A program made the translations under genes and the position numbers. Under the pieces are notes generated by a model. It was given only the letters and a program-made list of their open reading frames with translations, had not been told where the DNA came from and searched no databases. From positions 32,017 through 96,016 of the forward strand of contig JACRBG010000034.1 of assembly GCA_016234595.1 (NCBI GenBank): a DNA stretch of 64,000 nt, read 5' to 3'. Positions 8,933 through 17,965 of this stretch are shown here, piece after piece. The stretch's first letter is position 1. Each line of letters starts with the position of its first letter. Source of the stretch: Chloroflexota bacterium (GTDB lineage Bacteria > Chloroflexota > Anaerolineae > Aggregatilineales > J027).

Positions 8933-10799
8933 TAACTATCGTTTCGAGGAAGAAGAATTTGATACCCAGTTCAATGGTGGGACACTGATCCGCATTTTGA
9001 AGCAGGTCAAGCCTCACTGGAAATGGGTCACAGGTTTCTTGGTCATGATTATGACGGTCGCTATGTTCGACTCGTATCTGACCTATTTAGGCAAACGCAT
9101 CATTGATGAAGGCATTGTCCCCGGCGACAAAGATGCCCTTGTTCAAATCGCGGCACTCTACATCGGGATTATGTTGGTGCTTTCAATCGGGGTGTTTGGT
9201 TTCATCTATCTCGCGGGTATTTTGGGCCATTTGGTGCAATATGACCTACGGAAAAAGATGTTTGACCACCTCCAACAGTTGTCCTTTTCCTACTTTGACC
9301 GTACTCCGGTTGGTTGGATCATGTCGCGCGTTACCTCCGATTCGGAGCGTGTGGCGCAGTTGGTGACATGGGGCTTGTTGGACACCACATGGGGCCTGAT
9401 GAACACGATGACCGCCTCGGTTTTCATGTTCTTCATTAACTGGAAACTGGCGATTGTGGTCTTGATTATGATTCCAGTGCTCATACGCACTTCGGTCTGG
9501 TTCAAAAAGCGCATCTTGGTGGAGTTCCGTCAGGTGCGTAAATACAACTCGGAAATCACGGGGTCATTTAATGAGAGTATCACCGGCGTGCGGGTCACCA
9601 AATCCAACCGCCGGGAGGAAGCCAACCTGAAGGAATTTGAAGTCCTAACCGATGGCATGTATAACGCCAGCTATCGCGCTGCGTGGTTTTCGGCTCTATT
9701 CCTGCCTGCTGTGCAAATTATCAGCGCCGTTGCGGTTGGCATCGTCGTCTATTATGGCGGCTTGCAAGCCAAAGTCGGCGGGATGACGATTGGCGGTATC
9801 CAAGCCTTTGTCGCCTATATCACCTTTATGATGTGGCCTATCCAAGAAATGGCGCGTGTTTATGCTGAATTGCAACGAGCCATTGCTTCCGGCGAGCGCA
9901 TTTTCTCGCTGATTGATGCCGTGCCAGATGTGACGGACAAACCCGGTGCGATTGACCCCGGCTCGTTGCTCGGCGATATTGAGTTTGACGATGTCACCTT
10001 CTACTACGAAGCCGATAAGCCCGTGCTGACTAATTTCTCACTCAAGATTAAGGGCGGGGAGACGATTGCACTGGTTGGCGAAACGGGCGGTGGCAAATCA
10101 ACTATCCTAAATTTGTTATGCCGCTTCTACGAGCCGAAATCGGGTGAAATTCGTATCAATGGGAAAGACTACCGTAACTTCACGTTGCACAGCATCCACT
10201 CGCGCTTAGGAATCGTTCTGCAAACGCCCCATCTGTTTTCAGGCAACATCCGCGAAAATATCCGTTACGGGCGCTTGGGGGCGACTGACCCCGAAGTCGA
10301 AGATGCTGCGAAATTGGCTGGGGCACATGAATTCATCGTGGGCCTCGAAAAAGGCTATGAAGAGGAAGTTGGTGAAGGGGGTAATCTGCTCTCGGTCGGC
10401 CAGAAACAACTTATCAGTTTGGCGCGGGCAGTCTTGGCTCAGCCTGATATTTTCATCATGGATGAAGCGACCAGTTCTGTAGATACCCTGACAGAACACC
10501 TCATTCAAAAAGGCATGGAAGAGTTGATGTCTGACCGGACGAGTTTTGTCATCGCCCATCGCCTCTCGACCATCAAGCAGGCGGATCGGATTTTGGTGAT
10601 TGAGGGTGGCAAGATCATCGAGGCGGGGTCACACGCTGAACTCATCCACCAGCGCGGCCATTACTACAATTTGTATACCCGCCAGTTCCGCAAAGATTTG
10701 GAAGTCAAGTACGACATCTTCAAGTCTAGCGAACAAAAAGTTGTGGATATTGAAGAAGGCACAACGGAAGAACCTCTACCGGACGCAGTTGGCCTATAA
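8925..10799 (+). CDS. ABC exporter half-transporter B (catalytic Glu present)
   Basis: This 624-residue partner has a six-helix exporter domain (about 30-330) and a nucleotide-binding domain with Walker A GETGGGKST at 385-393, a modified signature LSVGQKQL (489-496, Val for Gly and Leu for Arg) and Walker B with Asp513 and catalytic Glu514. Its Walker motifs pair with the normal signature of subunit A to give the active site, while its altered signature completes the degenerate site. It sits in the membrane as a heterodimer with the upstream product. A hydrophilic acidic tail of about 40 residues follows the NBD. The gene ends at a strong hairpin. Confidence 0.93.
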   Translation: MSDNYRFEEEEFDTQFNGGTLIRILKQVKPHWKWVTGFLVMIMTVAMFDSYLTYLGKRIIDEGIVPGDKDALVQIAALYIGIMLVLSIGVFGFIYLAGILGHLVQYDLRKKMFDHLQQLSFSYFDRTPVGWIMSRVTSDSERVAQLVTWGLLDTTWGLMNTMTASVFMFFINWKLAIVVLIMIPVLIRTSVWFKKRILVEFRQVRKYNSEITGSFNESITGVRVTKSNRREEANLKEFEVLTDGMYNASYRAAWFSALFLPAVQIISAVAVGIVVYYGGLQAKVGGMTIGGIQAFVAYITFMMWPIQEMARVYAELQRAIASGERIFSLIDAVPDVTDKPGAIDPGSLLGDIEFDDVTFYYEADKPVLTNFSLKIKGGETIALVGETGGGKSTILNLLCRFYEPKSGEIRINGKDYRNFTLHSIHSRLGIVLQTPHLFSGNIRENIRYGRLGATDPEVEDAAKLAGAHEFIVGLEKGYEEEVGEGGNLLSVGQKQLISLARAVLAQPDIFIMDEATSSVDTLTEHLIQKGMEELMSDRTSFVIAHRLSTIKQADRILVIEGGKIIEAGSHAELIHQRGHYYNLYTRQFRKDLEVKYDIFKSSEQKVVDIEEGTTEEPLPDAVGL

Positions 10800-10810
10800 A
10801 CCAGAAAATC

Positions 10811-10841
10811 AGGGAGAATACTTGTTGAAGGTATTCTCCCT
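10811..10841. terminator. hairpin between convergent genes
   Basis: An 11-bp perfect stem, AGGGAGAATAC (10811-10821) with GTATTCTCCCT (10831-10841), lies between the ABC exporter end and the convergent protease gene end. It can serve both strands; T-runs are weak on either side. Confidence 0.6.
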
Positions 10842-10854
10842 ACATCACGACAAA

Positions 10855-13776
10855 CTATAGAACCCGTGTCACTTTCAAGAAGCCATCATGACTCTCATTG
10901 GCTTGGTCAATTGCTTCTTGTGACCCCAAAACAACCACTTGCCCAACCTCGGCGACTTGTTCCAAAACATCGGCAAAGGCTTTGAAATCTGCTACTGTTG
11001 TGGCGAGCACTTGTTCCCGACGGATTTGACGTTTTTCATCACTGTCCCCTGCCAAATAGCGCAGCATCGAGTTATAGCCTTTGGCGTCCGGCAGTTGATA
11101 GGTATCCATTGCCCCGATAATGCCGATAATCGCTTTGGTCACTTCGTCTTGCGGCAAATCTAGCTGACGCAAGAAGTTCGGTGTGGCATCATAGTTTTCC
11201 AATGAGCCAAGCAGATTGGGGTCGCGGTAGGACACGTATGTAAACACACCGGAGCGGAAGTCAAACACACTAAACCCGCCATAGGCTCCACCTTGAACAC
11301 GGATTTTATCCCACAGCCATGTCGTGCCGAGGAAGCGATTAATCACATCCACTGAGCTATGTAGTTTATAGCCCAGATCAAACAGATTGGCCCCTTTGCC
11401 AACATAGTTGACTTGGGCTGGAATGGTCAGCCCTTCATGATAGCCGCCATTGGGATGTGACCACTGTTGAGCTTTGACCTGAACCTTAGGCAGGGCCGAT
11501 AGAAAATGACCGAGGCTGGGTCGAACTTTACTCCAATTCGCACCGTCCAAGGTTACATTACAAATCATCGCGTTCCGATTGACCAATAGGCGACGTATTT
11601 CTTCGAGCGCTTTTAAGACACTCGGCCAATCTTTTTCGATCTTTTCTGCCAGTTCGCGCAAGAAGAACAGATAATTGACCCCGCTCATTTGCTCATTGGC
11701 CCATGCCGCCTCATTAAAGTGGGCACGTAGGCGAGTATTGACCACGATGTGTCCTGCTGGAACAACCTGTGCTTCCTGACCTGCTTTTTCTTCCAGCACC
11801 ATCTGCAAAAATCGTTCGGGGTTATCCAGATTAACCGTCAGCAGCACATCCCGCAGAATTGCCAACAGGTCATCGGTTTGGGCCACGGTCGCTTTACCGC
11901 GCAAAAATAACCAAGCCGCCGAACGATTGGTTTCCTGTACAACCGAGGTGTAGGTAGTGGTGTCAACCCCACCTGTTTTGCGACCAATCCGCTGCGACAG
12001 CTTCACAAAATCCTCAGTGGCTGTTCCCATCTCAAACAGGGCACGCCCAAACAGATTTACATAGGGCAGATACGCTTGTGGTAGGGCATACAAATTGAAC
12101 CCCACATCCAAATAGGTGATGCCATTGGTAAAAATGTCATGATACAGGACTTGTGTACCCTGTTCTTCCAAAATATCCAGCGGCACGATCTTATTTTCGC
12201 GGTCAAGATCACTCAATATGAGAACAGGGATGGTCGCCAGTGCTTCGGGTGTATCTGGAGTTTCTTGGGCTAACTTCAATTGACGGGTGTTTTCGATAAT
12301 GGCCTTTAGCTCATTTTCGCTCATCCCGGCCTTAATCTTTGCCAACCGGGCCGTTTCATCCTCTTCCAAGCGCTGACGATAATCGCCGTCGTGTTCCATA
12401 ATGACCGTGACTCGATGGCTATTATTCAGCAGGTAGTCTTGAATCAACCCTTCAAAATAACGTGGATTGCTGGCGAAGTGATTCTTGATGGCATTCAAGG
12501 GGCCTTCATAGGCTAATGGGCCAACTGGGTCGCCGTGATAAACCCATGAAGTCAACGAGGCAATCAACAAGGCCAACCCACGTGGAAAACTGCCCGTATT
12601 GAGTTCGCGTAATTGAAATTCAATCGTGTTGAGCGAAGCTTCTACGGTTTCAGGGTCAATGCCACCCTTGACCAGTGCTGTTAGTGTATCGGAGATGAGC
12701 ACCTCAACCTGATCCACATTTTCGGGAGTAACCCCTTTTAATCCCGTCGAGAAATACATCTGGCGGAGTTCATTGACCAGCGCACTGCCTGCCAAATCTT
12801 CCCCCAGACCCGATTCAATCAAAGTTTTGCGGAGGGGCGCAGCGGGTGTACCAATCAGAATATGGGTCAAGACTTGCATCGCCATGTTAATTTCCGAATT
12901 GGCGGATTCGGGCAGCAACCAGTTGACCGTAATCATACTGTTGGATTCTTCACCTGCGTCATATGGATACACTAGCCGCTTGGGAGCATTAAAGGGCTTT
13001 TGCAGGGGGATGGTCGTATCTATTTCCAACCGCTGAAAATCCTTCAAATAGTTATTCATGATTTTCAGACGTTCGGTAGGGTCATCATCCCCATAGAAGA
13101 AAATCATGGCATTAGAGGGATGATAGTGGGTGTCGTAAAATTTCTTGAACTGCTCAAATGTCAAAGTGGGCATGACGGCTGGGTCGCCCCCTGAATCTAA
13201 GTGATAGAGATTGTCTGGGAACATCGAAGACTGAATGCGCTCACGTAGCTCATCGTCGGCATCCGAATGTGCCCCCTTCATTTCATTAAACACCACTCCT
13301 TTGTAAATGAGTGGATCGTCCAGATTTTCTAATTCAAGATGCCACCCCTCTTGTTGCAAGGTCTGGGGGCCAAAACTTGGATAAAACACCGTATCCAGAT
13401 AGACATCTACCAAATTATAGAAATCGCGGAGGTTCTGGCTGGCGCATGGATAGACCGTTTTATCGGGATAGGTCATGGCGTTGACAAACGTCTGCAATGA
13501 GCCTTTGACGAGTTCGATAAACGGGCTTTTGACCCGATATTTACGCGAACCATCTAATACCGAGTGTTCCAAAATATGGGCCACACCTGTTGAATCGGCT
13601 GGCAAAGTTCGGAAGGTAATACCAAAACATTTATTCTCGTCATCGTTGACCATCGAGAGCAATTCAGCGCCAGTCTGCACATGCCGATAGAGCAGTGCCT
13701 TGCTATTGAGCTCTGGGATAAACGTTTCTTTGACGAGTTCAAAACCGTGTTGAGTTATCATATAGATTTTTCTCAC
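10855..13776 (-). CDS. M16C family zinc peptidase (presequence protease-like)
   Basis: This 973-residue protein matches the M16C (PreP/Cym1) group of inverted zincins. The HxxEH motif is HILEHSVLDGS near residue 67, and the distal Glu lies in the following VFNEMKGAHSD segment; length is typical for the four-domain clam-shell enzymes. They degrade short unstructured peptides in a closed chamber. The listed start is a GTG at 13776 with AGGAG 5 nt upstream; an ATG five codons downstream (13761) is a plausible alternative. No signal peptide is evident, so it is probably cytoplasmic. It stands alone between a convergent ABC operon and an upstream hydrolase. Confidence 0.9.
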   Translation of the reverse strand: MRKIYMITQHGFELVKETFIPELNSKALLYRHVQTGAELLSMVNDDENKCFGITFRTLPADSTGVAHILEHSVLDGSRKYRVKSPFIELVKGSLQTFVNAMTYPDKTVYPCASQNLRDFYNLVDVYLDTVFYPSFGPQTLQQEGWHLELENLDDPLIYKGVVFNEMKGAHSDADDELRERIQSSMFPDNLYHLDSGGDPAVMPTLTFEQFKKFYDTHYHPSNAMIFFYGDDDPTERLKIMNNYLKDFQRLEIDTTIPLQKPFNAPKRLVYPYDAGEESNSMITVNWLLPESANSEINMAMQVLTHILIGTPAAPLRKTLIESGLGEDLAGSALVNELRQMYFSTGLKGVTPENVDQVEVLISDTLTALVKGGIDPETVEASLNTIEFQLRELNTGSFPRGLALLIASLTSWVYHGDPVGPLAYEGPLNAIKNHFASNPRYFEGLIQDYLLNNSHRVTVIMEHDGDYRQRLEEDETARLAKIKAGMSENELKAIIENTRQLKLAQETPDTPEALATIPVLILSDLDRENKIVPLDILEEQGTQVLYHDIFTNGITYLDVGFNLYALPQAYLPYVNLFGRALFEMGTATEDFVKLSQRIGRKTGGVDTTTYTSVVQETNRSAAWLFLRGKATVAQTDDLLAILRDVLLTVNLDNPERFLQMVLEEKAGQEAQVVPAGHIVVNTRLRAHFNEAAWANEQMSGVNYLFFLRELAEKIEKDWPSVLKALEEIRRLLVNRNAMICNVTLDGANWSKVRPSLGHFLSALPKVQVKAQQWSHPNGGYHEGLTIPAQVNYVGKGANLFDLGYKLHSSVDVINRFLGTTWLWDKIRVQGGAYGGFSVFDFRSGVFTYVSYRDPNLLGSLENYDATPNFLRQLDLPQDEVTKAIIGIIGAMDTYQLPDAKGYNSMLRYLAGDSDEKRQIRREQVLATTVADFKAFADVLEQVAEVGQVVVLGSQEAIDQANESHDGFLKVTRVL

Positions 13777-13851
13777 CTAATCTCCTGTGAGGACTGTACA
13801 TCGTAAATAGTACACTACCCATTGAAAAGTTGTTCAATGATATGGAAACTT

Positions 13852-14709
13852 TTATGAATAGGCCAAAAATTCGCGTATATAACTTGCGACGACTTCGGGT
13901 TGTTCCTGCGGCAACAAGTGACCCGCATCCGGAACAATTTTGACTTGACCCTTGGTGAAGGACTGTTGGGTTTTTTGCCTCAATTTGGCGGCTGGTAGGA
14001 ACACGTCTTTTTCGCCGGAAATGACCAATACCTCATGTGGTATCTGCCGTAATTCGGCCTGCGAAAGGGCTGGTGGAGCAAGGGAAGATTTAACATATTT
14101 CCCGACCAGCATCATCCATTCAATCATAGCGGCATCAATGGGGTGGGGCGACATCAATTCGAGCAGTTGCTTACTGCTACGTTCATTAGGTCGGATTACG
14201 AAAGGCATTGACTTCCAGATTAGGTGGGGTGTCACGCTTAATGAAATAATGCCTGCTGGGTCAAGTAAAATGAGTTTACCTACGCGCTCGGGTGCAACAT
14301 GGGCTGTTTGCAAGGCTATCAATCCACCCAATGAATGCCCTACCAGATGGGCTTTATCTATTTTAAGTGCATCCAAAACGGCCTTAATCCATTTACTATA
14401 GGCCACATCCTTAAATTTGGGCCGAACAGGACTACTCCTGCCGGGTTGCCCCATCAAATCTAGGGCTATTAGGCGAAAATCACCTCCTAACAGTGCGAAG
14501 TACGCCTGATAGGATAAGGCTGAAAAATTAGTCCCCGGCAGCATCAGCACGGCGGGTTTGTCGGGGTTGCCGCTCTCAATAAAATGAGCATCGCCTTCAG
14601 GGGTCATAATTTTTTGGGCAGTGAGTTTGAATTGTTGAAGCTGTGTCTCAATCCAAGCTGCGATTTTCTTCTGTCCAGCAGCGCTTTTGTAAATGGTGGA
14701 TACCGTCAT
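13852..14709 (-). CDS. alpha/beta-hydrolase fold protein
   Basis: This 285-residue protein shows the alpha/beta-hydrolase core: LMLPGTNFS (oxyanion region), VGHSLGGLIAL with the nucleophilic Ser, and GHLLPQEQPE with the catalytic His; an acid residue is likely in VISGEKDVFLP. The substrate is unknown (ester, lactone or C-C bond). The ATG at 14709 is preferred to the longer frame beginning at 14787 because homology-like sequence starts near it and the extra 26 residues are Cys/Pro rich and unlike the family. It is separated by 76 nt from the protease gene downstream. Confidence 0.85.
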   Translation of the reverse strand: MTVSTIYKSAAGQKKIAAWIETQLQQFKLTAQKIMTPEGDAHFIESGNPDKPAVLMLPGTNFSALSYQAYFALLGGDFRLIALDLMGQPGRSSPVRPKFKDVAYSKWIKAVLDALKIDKAHLVGHSLGGLIALQTAHVAPERVGKLILLDPAGIISLSVTPHLIWKSMPFVIRPNERSSKQLLELMSPHPIDAAMIEWMMLVGKYVKSSLAPPALSQAELRQIPHEVLVISGEKDVFLPAAKLRQKTQQSFTKGQVKIVPDAGHLLPQEQPEVVASYIREFLAYS

Positions 14710-14834
14710 GGGCAAGCACCGATCCTTTTGTGGGTGTCTATTGAATGGCCTCAGAAATTCTACCAAACAAAAACACGGCCTGCCCATTTCCCATGAGCAA
14801 AACCGTGTTCCTCCCTTCGCTGCAACAACTGAGT

Positions 14835-15473
14835 TTAGGCCATTGAGTCCTTGAGGAATTTCTTGACCACATGTACCGGAATAGCAACCCCCACATCTGG
14901 CCCACTAATCATCGTATTGATGCCAACTAAGCGACCTGCGGTGTCTATCAACGGCCCACCCGAATGCCCCGGACGCATGTGCAGGCTCACAACCACCCAT
15001 TCCCGACTGCTAAATGGAATGTCCGGCATTTCGGCTCCCATACCAATCACAATACCGCCTGACACGGCATTCCGAATGCCCCACGGATGCCCCAAGGCCA
15101 TCACCCATTCGCCCGGTTTAAGCTCTTTAGAATCCCCCGGTTCGATGGTAGGTAAGTCAGTGGCTTCGATATTCAGAGCGGCCAAATCAAGCTCGGCGTT
15201 GTAATACAGCACCTGTGCCGGAAAACTACGCCCATCATTCAGGGTTACATTCGGGGTTTCGTCACGCACCACATGGGCATTGGTCAAGATAAGCCCCGCT
15301 GGATGCCATATCGTTCCGGCTCCAATGCTACGCTCCCCATTTGTAATCTGCACCAGTGCTTGATAGGCCCGATCAATCGCGCCAGAAATATCGTCATTGA
15401 GTTGACGCAGACGATCCGGCACACCAATTTCAACTTCCGCTACTGATTCAAACTCTGCTGCTGCAATACCCAT
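14835..15473 (-). CDS. trypsin-like serine peptidase (S1C/HtrA type, no PDZ)
   Basis: This 212-residue trypsin-fold peptidase has a complete triad: His67 in LTNAHVV, Asp96 in ELDLAAL and Ser171 in RPGHSGGPL. It resembles HtrA/Deg catalytic domains but stops after the protease domain, with no PDZ. No signal peptide is seen, so it may be cytoplasmic or may need its neighbour. It lies 66 nt downstream of a second S1C peptidase that does carry a PDZ domain; the pair may share a promoter and arose perhaps by duplication. Substrates are unknown. Confidence 0.85.
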   Translation of the reverse strand: MGIAAAEFESVAEVEIGVPDRLRQLNDDISGAIDRAYQALVQITNGERSIGAGTIWHPAGLILTNAHVVRDETPNVTLNDGRSFPAQVLYYNAELDLAALNIEATDLPTIEPGDSKELKPGEWVMALGHPWGIRNAVSGGIVIGMGAEMPDIPFSSREWVVVSLHMRPGHSGGPLIDTAGRLVGINTMISGPDVGVAIPVHVVKKFLKDSMA

Positions 15474-15539
15474 ACTCCCTATCCCTCTTTCGCAAAATGG
15501 GCGAATCGCGCGACCCGCCCATCATTTCCAAAATGGTAC

Positions 15540-16433
15540 TTATTGGCGCTCTCCGACGGTGACATTCAATTCAAGCAATTGACCGCCCCGTACTAGTTTA
15601 AGCTTGGCATCCTTACCAACTTTCTCGCCCGTCAAGCCTGCCAATAATTCGTCGGGTACGCGCACCGGATGACCATCTAGCGCCACAATGACATCCCCCA
15701 ACATCAAGCCACCCTTTTCGGCAGGGCTGTTGGGTTCAACGGCTACCAAAAGCAGGCCTGTTTCTTGGCCCAATTGTTGTTCGAGCGCGGCAGGTAGGCG
15801 GACGGGCTGTGAACCAACCCCTAAATAGCCACGACGCAGTTTCCCATGTTTTAGTAAGGTTTCCACAATAGGCGCAATCGTCGTGGTAGGAATGGTCACG
15901 CTAACCCCACGCAGCAAGGTTGAACTGTTGATGCCGTAGATTTCGCCACCCACCCCCACCAATGGCCCACCGGAAAAGCCGGGGTACATGGTCACATCGG
16001 TTTGCAGGTAATAATCAATCTTGCCGCCTGCCGGGGTATGCCATTCTTCAGCAATTGAACTAACCACACCTAACGTCGCCAGCACATTTTGGCCGGGGCG
16101 ACCTAATGCCAGTACCAAATGGCCCACTTTCAGCCCATCCCCGCCTGCCCAATGGGGCACACTCAAATTTTTGGCATCAGTACGCAGGACGGCGACATCG
16201 GTTGTCGGGTCACGCCCAACCAAACTGGCCGTTACGGTTTCACCATTGGGTAATCCAATGTGCAGTTCTTCATCGCGGGTGACAACATGGCTAGCGGTCA
16301 CAATCACGCCGTCGCTGTTCCACACCACACCTGTCGCCGACATCCGTTTGCGCCCTTCAACGCGCACCAGCGAAGCCCCGACTGTTTCAACAGCATTCGC
16401 CATTGCATTCGAAAGTTCATTTAATACGGTCAT
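15540..16433 (-). CDS. HtrA-like serine peptidase with one PDZ domain
   Basis: This 297-residue peptidase has the S1C triad His49 (TASHVV), Asp79 (TTDVAVL) and Ser154 (YPGFSGGPL), followed by a C-terminal PDZ domain (about 200-290, GLLLVAVEPNSPAEKGGLMLGD and the VALDGHPV turn). HtrA proteins degrade or hold misfolded proteins, and PDZ domains read exposed C-termini. No N-terminal signal or anchor is present, unlike classic DegP. A GGAGG Shine-Dalgarno precedes the ATG. It is the first of two tandem peptidases and follows a LuxR-type regulator on the same strand after 129 nt. Confidence 0.88.
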   Translation of the reverse strand: MTVLNELSNAMANAVETVGASLVRVEGRKRMSATGVVWNSDGVIVTASHVVTRDEELHIGLPNGETVTASLVGRDPTTDVAVLRTDAKNLSVPHWAGGDGLKVGHLVLALGRPGQNVLATLGVVSSIAEEWHTPAGGKIDYYLQTDVTMYPGFSGGPLVGVGGEIYGINSSTLLRGVSVTIPTTTIAPIVETLLKHGKLRRGYLGVGSQPVRLPAALEQQLGQETGLLLVAVEPNSPAEKGGLMLGDVIVALDGHPVRVPDELLAGLTGEKVGKDAKLKLVRGGQLLELNVTVGERQ

Positions 16434-16562
16434 GTTGGGTTCCTCCCCTAATGGTTACAGTCCATCGCTCAAAGATAACTTAGTTATACCTGAGTGGTCG
16501 GGGATGATACATCCACCCTCTGGTGAGTACCACCTAGAAGAATGGGTAGGTGTGGCGAGATG

Positions 16563-17210
16563 TTAAAGGAGAATCAAGCCAAAACGTGAGGCCCGTACCA
16601 CTGCTTCGGTACGGCTTTGGGCGTTGAGTTTGGTCATAATGGCATTGACGTGGAATTTGACGGTGTGGTCGCTGATGGCAAGGCGTTGGGCAATGGCTTT
16701 GTTGGTCAGGCCCTGTGCCAATAACTGCAATACTTCTAATTCACGTGGGGTCAGATCTTCGGCAAGCGTTTCCACATTTGTCGTGGAGTTATCAAGACTT
16801 TGAGTAGCCAGTGTTGGCTCAAGGACCATCAACCCATTGGCAACGGCTTGGATGGCTGCCATCATCGGTTCAATCTGTACATTTTGGAAGAGTAACCCAT
16901 TCGCCCCGGCCCGCCACGCATTCGCCGCAAAATCTTCATCGGGCAGCAGCGCCACTACTCGAAACTGGCTGTCTCGTACTTCGCGCAAACGCTCGATGGT
17001 CGCGGCTGGCTCCCATCCCAAATCCCACACCACCACAGCCGGACGATAGATATCAAGCATTTGCAATAAATCCGCATCTGCCGCAACCTGCCCAACCACA
17101 TTAAACCCCACTTGGTAATTTAATAATGCGACCAGTCCTGTCCGTGCTAATGGGTTATCGGCGACAATTAAGAGGCGTAAATCTTCATTTGTGAGCGGTG
17201 AAGTTGCCAT
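16563..17210 (-). CDS. LuxR/NarL-type response regulator with atypical receiver
   Basis: This 215-residue protein has a receiver-like domain (about 10-125) and a C-terminal LuxR helix-turn-helix (about 148-210, LTPRELEVLQLLAQGLTNKAIAQRL). The phospho-accepting Asp63 is present (VVVWDLGW), but one acidic-pocket residue is Ala17 (IVADNP instead of a DD or ED pair) and the conserved Lys is Gln109 (LLFQNV). Such receivers often work without phosphorylation, by ligand or dimer control. No histidine kinase is adjacent. The ATG directly abuts the stop of the upstream LysE-type gene, so both are likely one transcript. Confidence 0.85.
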   Translation of the reverse strand: MATSPLTNEDLRLLIVADNPLARTGLVALLNYQVGFNVVGQVAADADLLQMLDIYRPAVVVWDLGWEPAATIERLREVRDSQFRVVALLPDEDFAANAWRAGANGLLFQNVQIEPMMAAIQAVANGLMVLEPTLATQSLDNSTTNVETLAEDLTPRELEVLQLLAQGLTNKAIAQRLAISDHTVKFHVNAIMTKLNAQSRTEAVVRASRFGLILL

Positions 17211-17858
17211 TTAGAGGATTCCAAATCCTTGTAATGAGTCCCAAATGAGCGATACTCCAAAACCCACCAGCACCACCAAGCCAATCCATAACCCAATATT
17301 GATGGCCTGTGTCCCCAAGCGGCGGGCTTGATGAAATGCAATGACCAGTCCGGCCATTGTCAGCAAGAACATGCCATAAAAACCGAAGACAAAAGTGATA
17401 GCTCGGGTCGGGGTATCGCGCCATGCTTCAATTACCAGTGGCCCTAAGACTGTGCCCCAAAATAACCATGCTCCCGGCCCCAATGCGTTAATGATGACCG
17501 CCTTACGCAGATTGAGATAGATGGGTTGCCGACCAGTTTCTGCCGTTTCAAATGTCTCTGCTGCGGGCAGGTGAACCCCACTACGAAGCTGTTGCCACAA
17601 CTCCCATGCAATGTAGAGGACAAATAGCCCCCCAACTAAACTAATCCCGTTTAATAAATCTTTACTGGCTTGCCCCAAAATCAATAGGACAATAGTGACC
17701 ACCGGAGCATCACTCATTAATGGGGCCAGCACCAACCACAACGCATGACGAGCGCCGTACCGTAGAGTCTGCATGAGCATAAAAATTTGCAATGGGCCGG
17801 GGGTCATACCTGCTGCAAACCCAATACTGATGCCTCGTGCAATCAGAGCCACCATCAA
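17211..17858 (-). CDS. LysE family translocator
   Basis: This 215-residue membrane protein has about six hydrophobic segments and the LysE/RhtB signature near the N-terminus, GFAAGMTPGPLQIFML, with the conserved GPLQ turn. LysE proteins export amino acids or related small molecules with proton exchange. The substrate is not predictable. A GGAGG Shine-Dalgarno precedes the ATG at 17858. It is the first gene of a pair with the atypical LuxR regulator and diverges from the membrane glycosyltransferase-like gene at 17966 across 107 nt. Confidence 0.85.
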   Translation of the reverse strand: MMVALIARGISIGFAAGMTPGPLQIFMLMQTLRYGARHALWLVLAPLMSDAPVVTIVLLILGQASKDLLNGISLVGGLFVLYIAWELWQQLRSGVHLPAAETFETAETGRQPIYLNLRKAVIINALGPGAWLFWGTVLGPLVIEAWRDTPTRAITFVFGFYGMFLLTMAGLVIAFHQARRLGTQAINIGLWIGLVVLVGFGVSLIWDSLQGFGIL

Positions 17859-17965
17859 TTATTTTGCCTCCCTAAGCCGACGCGGAACAACGCCTCTAGC
17901 TTACCTGAATGCCGTAGGGAATACACCTATGCGTTTGGGGAGGATTTCGGCTACACTACTGCCCC

